In this document: positions 61,988-64,000 of the stretch, piece after piece | Position numbering within the stretch: the stretch's first letter is position 1 | How the letters are laid out: every line of letters starts with the position of its first letter | Assembly: GCA_964019425.1 (NCBI GenBank) | Contig: OZ025801.1 | Location: 1,116,001 to 1,180,000 of the forward strand | Origin: Flectonema sp. DT1601 | Taxonomy: Eukaryota; Euglenozoa; Diplonemea; Diplonemida; Diplonemidae | Direction of reading: 5' to 3' | Length of the DNA stretch: 64,000 nt | Notes under the pieces: model-generated | What the model was told of the DNA's origin: nothing | Seen by the model: only the letters and a program-made list of their open reading frames with translations | Database searches by the model: none | Made by a program: the position numbers and the translations under genes

Positions 61988-64000
61988 ATGATGCAGTCCA
62001 GGGGAGGAAAGAGACACCAGAATAGAAGTAAACTAAACATCGGAATAGGACTCTTAATGTTTTGGATTACTATCGCGTGGATGAATTGGCATCGCAGTTT
62101 TGAAGTAATTGGGAAAGTTGAGAAACCGACTGACTTACAGAAAAGCAACAGCAGCAGCTCTGGAAAAAAGGCTGTGTGGATACAACCAGACGATACTACT
62201 GATGATGATACTGATATTGGTTTTCTTAAAAATATGATGACAACAAACGGATTGACGTATAAGAAGCTAACTAGCGAAGATCAATGTTTTTATATCGCGA
62301 GATACGCGTGTAAATCAACATTCTGGGGATCCATTCAAGGAGACACTACCATCAGAGTTGGTGAGGGAGAGAAATATAAACTCACGGTAGTCCCTTCACG
62401 AAATGATTCATTCTACCTTTCAAAATGTAAATCAAATACATACCTCGTAATAGGTGAGGCAGGCATACCTCAATTCGTAGGAAACGGAAAGGGATCAGAG
62501 CTTTCTATTTACGAGCAACCATTTGGTGTAGATGGCGGCTTAGTCATAGGCATGAGTGGTGACACTGTCAGAAGTATGGGAGTTGTCGCAAACATTTTCA
62601 TCAGATACGTTGAGCACCACGATATTGCAACCAGACTTGATGCTGTTTGGAGTTTTATTAGTGTTAGTAAACCAGTTATGGAATATCCGAAATGGATTCA
62701 TATTCTAAAAGGGTCTACACATAGAAAAGCGAATGTGACGACTAACGGACCTGGCTGTATAAGAAAGTTTCGAGGCTGCTGCTTCCTAAAACGGAAAGTA
62801 CCAGCCATTAACATCCTTAACAAAGGCGACAGTGGAATCCCTAAAGGAATAGCTGCACTGGTAGTGAGTAGTTTAGTTACTCTCCCTCGTAGACTTTATC
62901 TTTTAGAGAAGTCGCTCTTCAATAAGAAATCAATCGACGTTGTTATTACGACCGACTGTCACATTTCATTCTTACAAAGTCGTCTTGAAGGTAACGTTGC
63001 TGCCTGGCTCATCGGTCCTTCAGCACATTTCTTAAAGGATTTTATTGAAATCAACCTTCGAGTGACACTCAGCGTTCATTGGATGTTTAGAAATCTTCAC
63101 AAAGATTGGTATTTTATAGTTGACGATGATACGTTGGTCTTTGCTGATAACTTGAGATGGGTTTTGAGAGCTTTCCCAGACCCACAAGAACAATATTACT
63201 ACGTTGGTCATACAAGTGAATGGAATGAGAAGACAATGTACCATGGTGATATGCCTTTTGGAGGAGGTGGGATAGCAATCTCTGCGGCAATTAGAAATAA
63301 TTGGATTCAATTCTTCAGAAGAGAGAATCCATCAAGAGATTGGTTAGCATCTGGTCATTGGTCTCACAGTGGTGGTGATGGTGCTGTTTGTAGATTAACA
63401 TCGTGGGTGATGTCTAATCGAGGAGAGGATCGAATCTTTACTGAAGTTAGAGGATTTCATCAATTAGATATTCTTGGCAATCAGGGAATTGAAGATATTT
63501 TAAAAAAAGAATGTCCTCTTTGCCCATCCGAATTAGAGCAACCCGGGGCCTGGTTCGACGACGTTATTTCAGCTCAACCAGTAATCACTCTCCATCACAT
63601 GGGAGTGATCTCTAGAGGATCATTATTTCCAAACGTGTCTGGTGATGCGACTATCCCAAAACTGTTTTCTTCTTACAACTCCTTACCGAATCCTTTGTTG
63701 TTTCTACGTCGACATTGTTTTGAAATATCTGATTACACAACTTGTATTAATTTCGGCAGGTCTGTTCAGATCTACAAAGGAATCACTCCAGAGAAAGCAA
63801 TGTCTCCTTTAAAAAAAGAGTCAGCCGTCGGGAAGGACGCTCCTGAGAAGATGTTGAGAATGTCACTCGTTCAGGCGGTTGAATTATCACTTTTGGGAAC
63901 TACTTATTGGAACGAAAATTCAAACAAAAATCGACAAGAATACTCTGCGTCAGTTCTAACTCCTGATCAGACTTTCACAAAAGCGATTACGACTTTCTCA
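61988..64000 (+). CDS. GT31/Fringe-like type II glycosyltransferase, runs off the window (partial)
   Basis: An uninterrupted frame of 671 codons reaches the last base of the window without a stop. The N-terminus is basic, then one hydrophobic segment (residues 17-34, IGIGLLMFWITIAWMNW) gives a type II signal anchor, typical of Golgi enzymes. The catalytic part has the GT-A metal motif DDD at 379-381 (WYFIVDDDTLVF), the following YYVGHTS strand, and MPFGGGGIAIS near 425, which matches the GGAG-type loop of Fringe/beta-1,3-galactosyltransferase proteins (family GT31, DUF604-like). CPLCPSELEQPGAW and the GGDGAVC segment resemble the later Fringe region. The N-terminal 250 residues of the lumenal part are unassigned. 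It probably transfers a sugar from UDP-sugar to glycans or glycoproteins. The donor and product cannot be deduced. Confidence 0.78.
   Translation, partial: MMQSRGGKRHQNRSKLNIGIGLLMFWITIAWMNWHRSFEVIGKVEKPTDLQKSNSSSSGKKAVWIQPDDTTDDDTDIGFLKNMMTTNGLTYKKLTSEDQCFYIARYACKSTFWGSIQGDTTIRVGEGEKYKLTVVPSRNDSFYLSKCKSNTYLVIGEAGIPQFVGNGKGSELSIYEQPFGVDGGLVIGMSGDTVRSMGVVANIFIRYVEHHDIATRLDAVWSFISVSKPVMEYPKWIHILKGSTHRKANVTTNGPGCIRKFRGCCFLKRKVPAINILNKGDSGIPKGIAALVVSSLVTLPRRLYLLEKSLFNKKSIDVVITTDCHISFLQSRLEGNVAAWLIGPSAHFLKDFIEINLRVTLSVHWMFRNLHKDWYFIVDDDTLVFADNLRWVLRAFPDPQEQYYYVGHTSEWNEKTMYHGDMPFGGGGIAISAAIRNNWIQFFRRENPSRDWLASGHWSHSGGDGAVCRLTSWVMSNRGEDRIFTEVRGFHQLDILGNQGIEDILKKECPLCPSELEQPGAWFDDVISAQPVITLHHMGVISRGSLFPNVSGDATIPKLFSSYNSLPNPLLFLRRHCFEISDYTTCINFGRSVQIYKGITPEKAMSPLKKESAVGKDAPEKMLRMSLVQAVELSLLGTTYWNENSNKNRQEYSASVLTPDQTFTKAITTFS

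Overview
This is eukaryotic nuclear DNA, most likely from a protist. Genes are compact, and short introns (62-155 bp where they can be placed) begin GTATG/GTTTG and end in an A-rich AACAG rather than a pyrimidine tract. Intergenic DNA is packed with homopolymeric A or T runs of up to 34 bases. The gene content is eukaryotic: longin R-SNAREs, a CDK10/11-like kinase, a cyclin, Ctf4/AND-1, a VASt lipid-transfer protein and a FAM227 protein. All 20 host protein genes I can support lie on the + strand, and many start codons sit shortly after a pyrimidine-rich stretch ending in AG. A directional gene cluster with spliced-leader trans-splicing (as in Euglenozoa, perkinsids or dinoflagellates) would explain both. 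That is inference, and I cannot name the organism.

Layout: 1-3936 is a homopolymer-rich gap. 3937-17405 is a dense block: secreted LVIVD beta-propeller, glycine-zipper miniprotein, coiled-coil protein, RING-H2 protein, FAM227-like protein, Arb2 hydrolase-TPR fusion, VASt protein, Ser/Pro/Arg-rich protein. 17406-24653 is a 7.2 kb gap without a supported gene but with one copy of a dispersed repeat. 24654-31634 holds a CDK, two tandem VAMP7-like R-SNARE genes, a zinc-knuckle TatD nuclease and a mucin-like type I membrane protein. 32128-38.3k holds a tRNA-Arg(ACG) gene and a LINE, both on the minus strand. 39010-43328 holds a SAM protein and a kelch protein. 44.7-51.3k holds a Penelope-like retroelement. 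51396-64000 holds an LRR/coiled-coil protein, a cyclin, Ctf4/AND-1, an unknown protein and a GT31-like glycosyltransferase that runs off the window.

The two retroelements are the most unusual content. In the LINE, ORF1 and ORF2 are in one frame separated by a single UGA in the context UGA-CUAG, followed 20 codons later by a complete 2A-type ribosome-skipping motif (GDVERNPGP) just before the endonuclease. This suggests stop-codon readthrough followed by 2A separation. The LINE's poly(A) tail ends 12 bp upstream of the tRNA gene. The Penelope-like element encodes one very long protein in which the reverse transcriptase is followed by a segment resembling the Josephin deubiquitinase domain. Its Cys-to-His spacing (105) and His-to-Asp spacing (15) equal those of the ataxin-3 triad. 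A 17-copy heptapeptide array and a C-terminal C2HC finger follow. Direct repeats flank the element.
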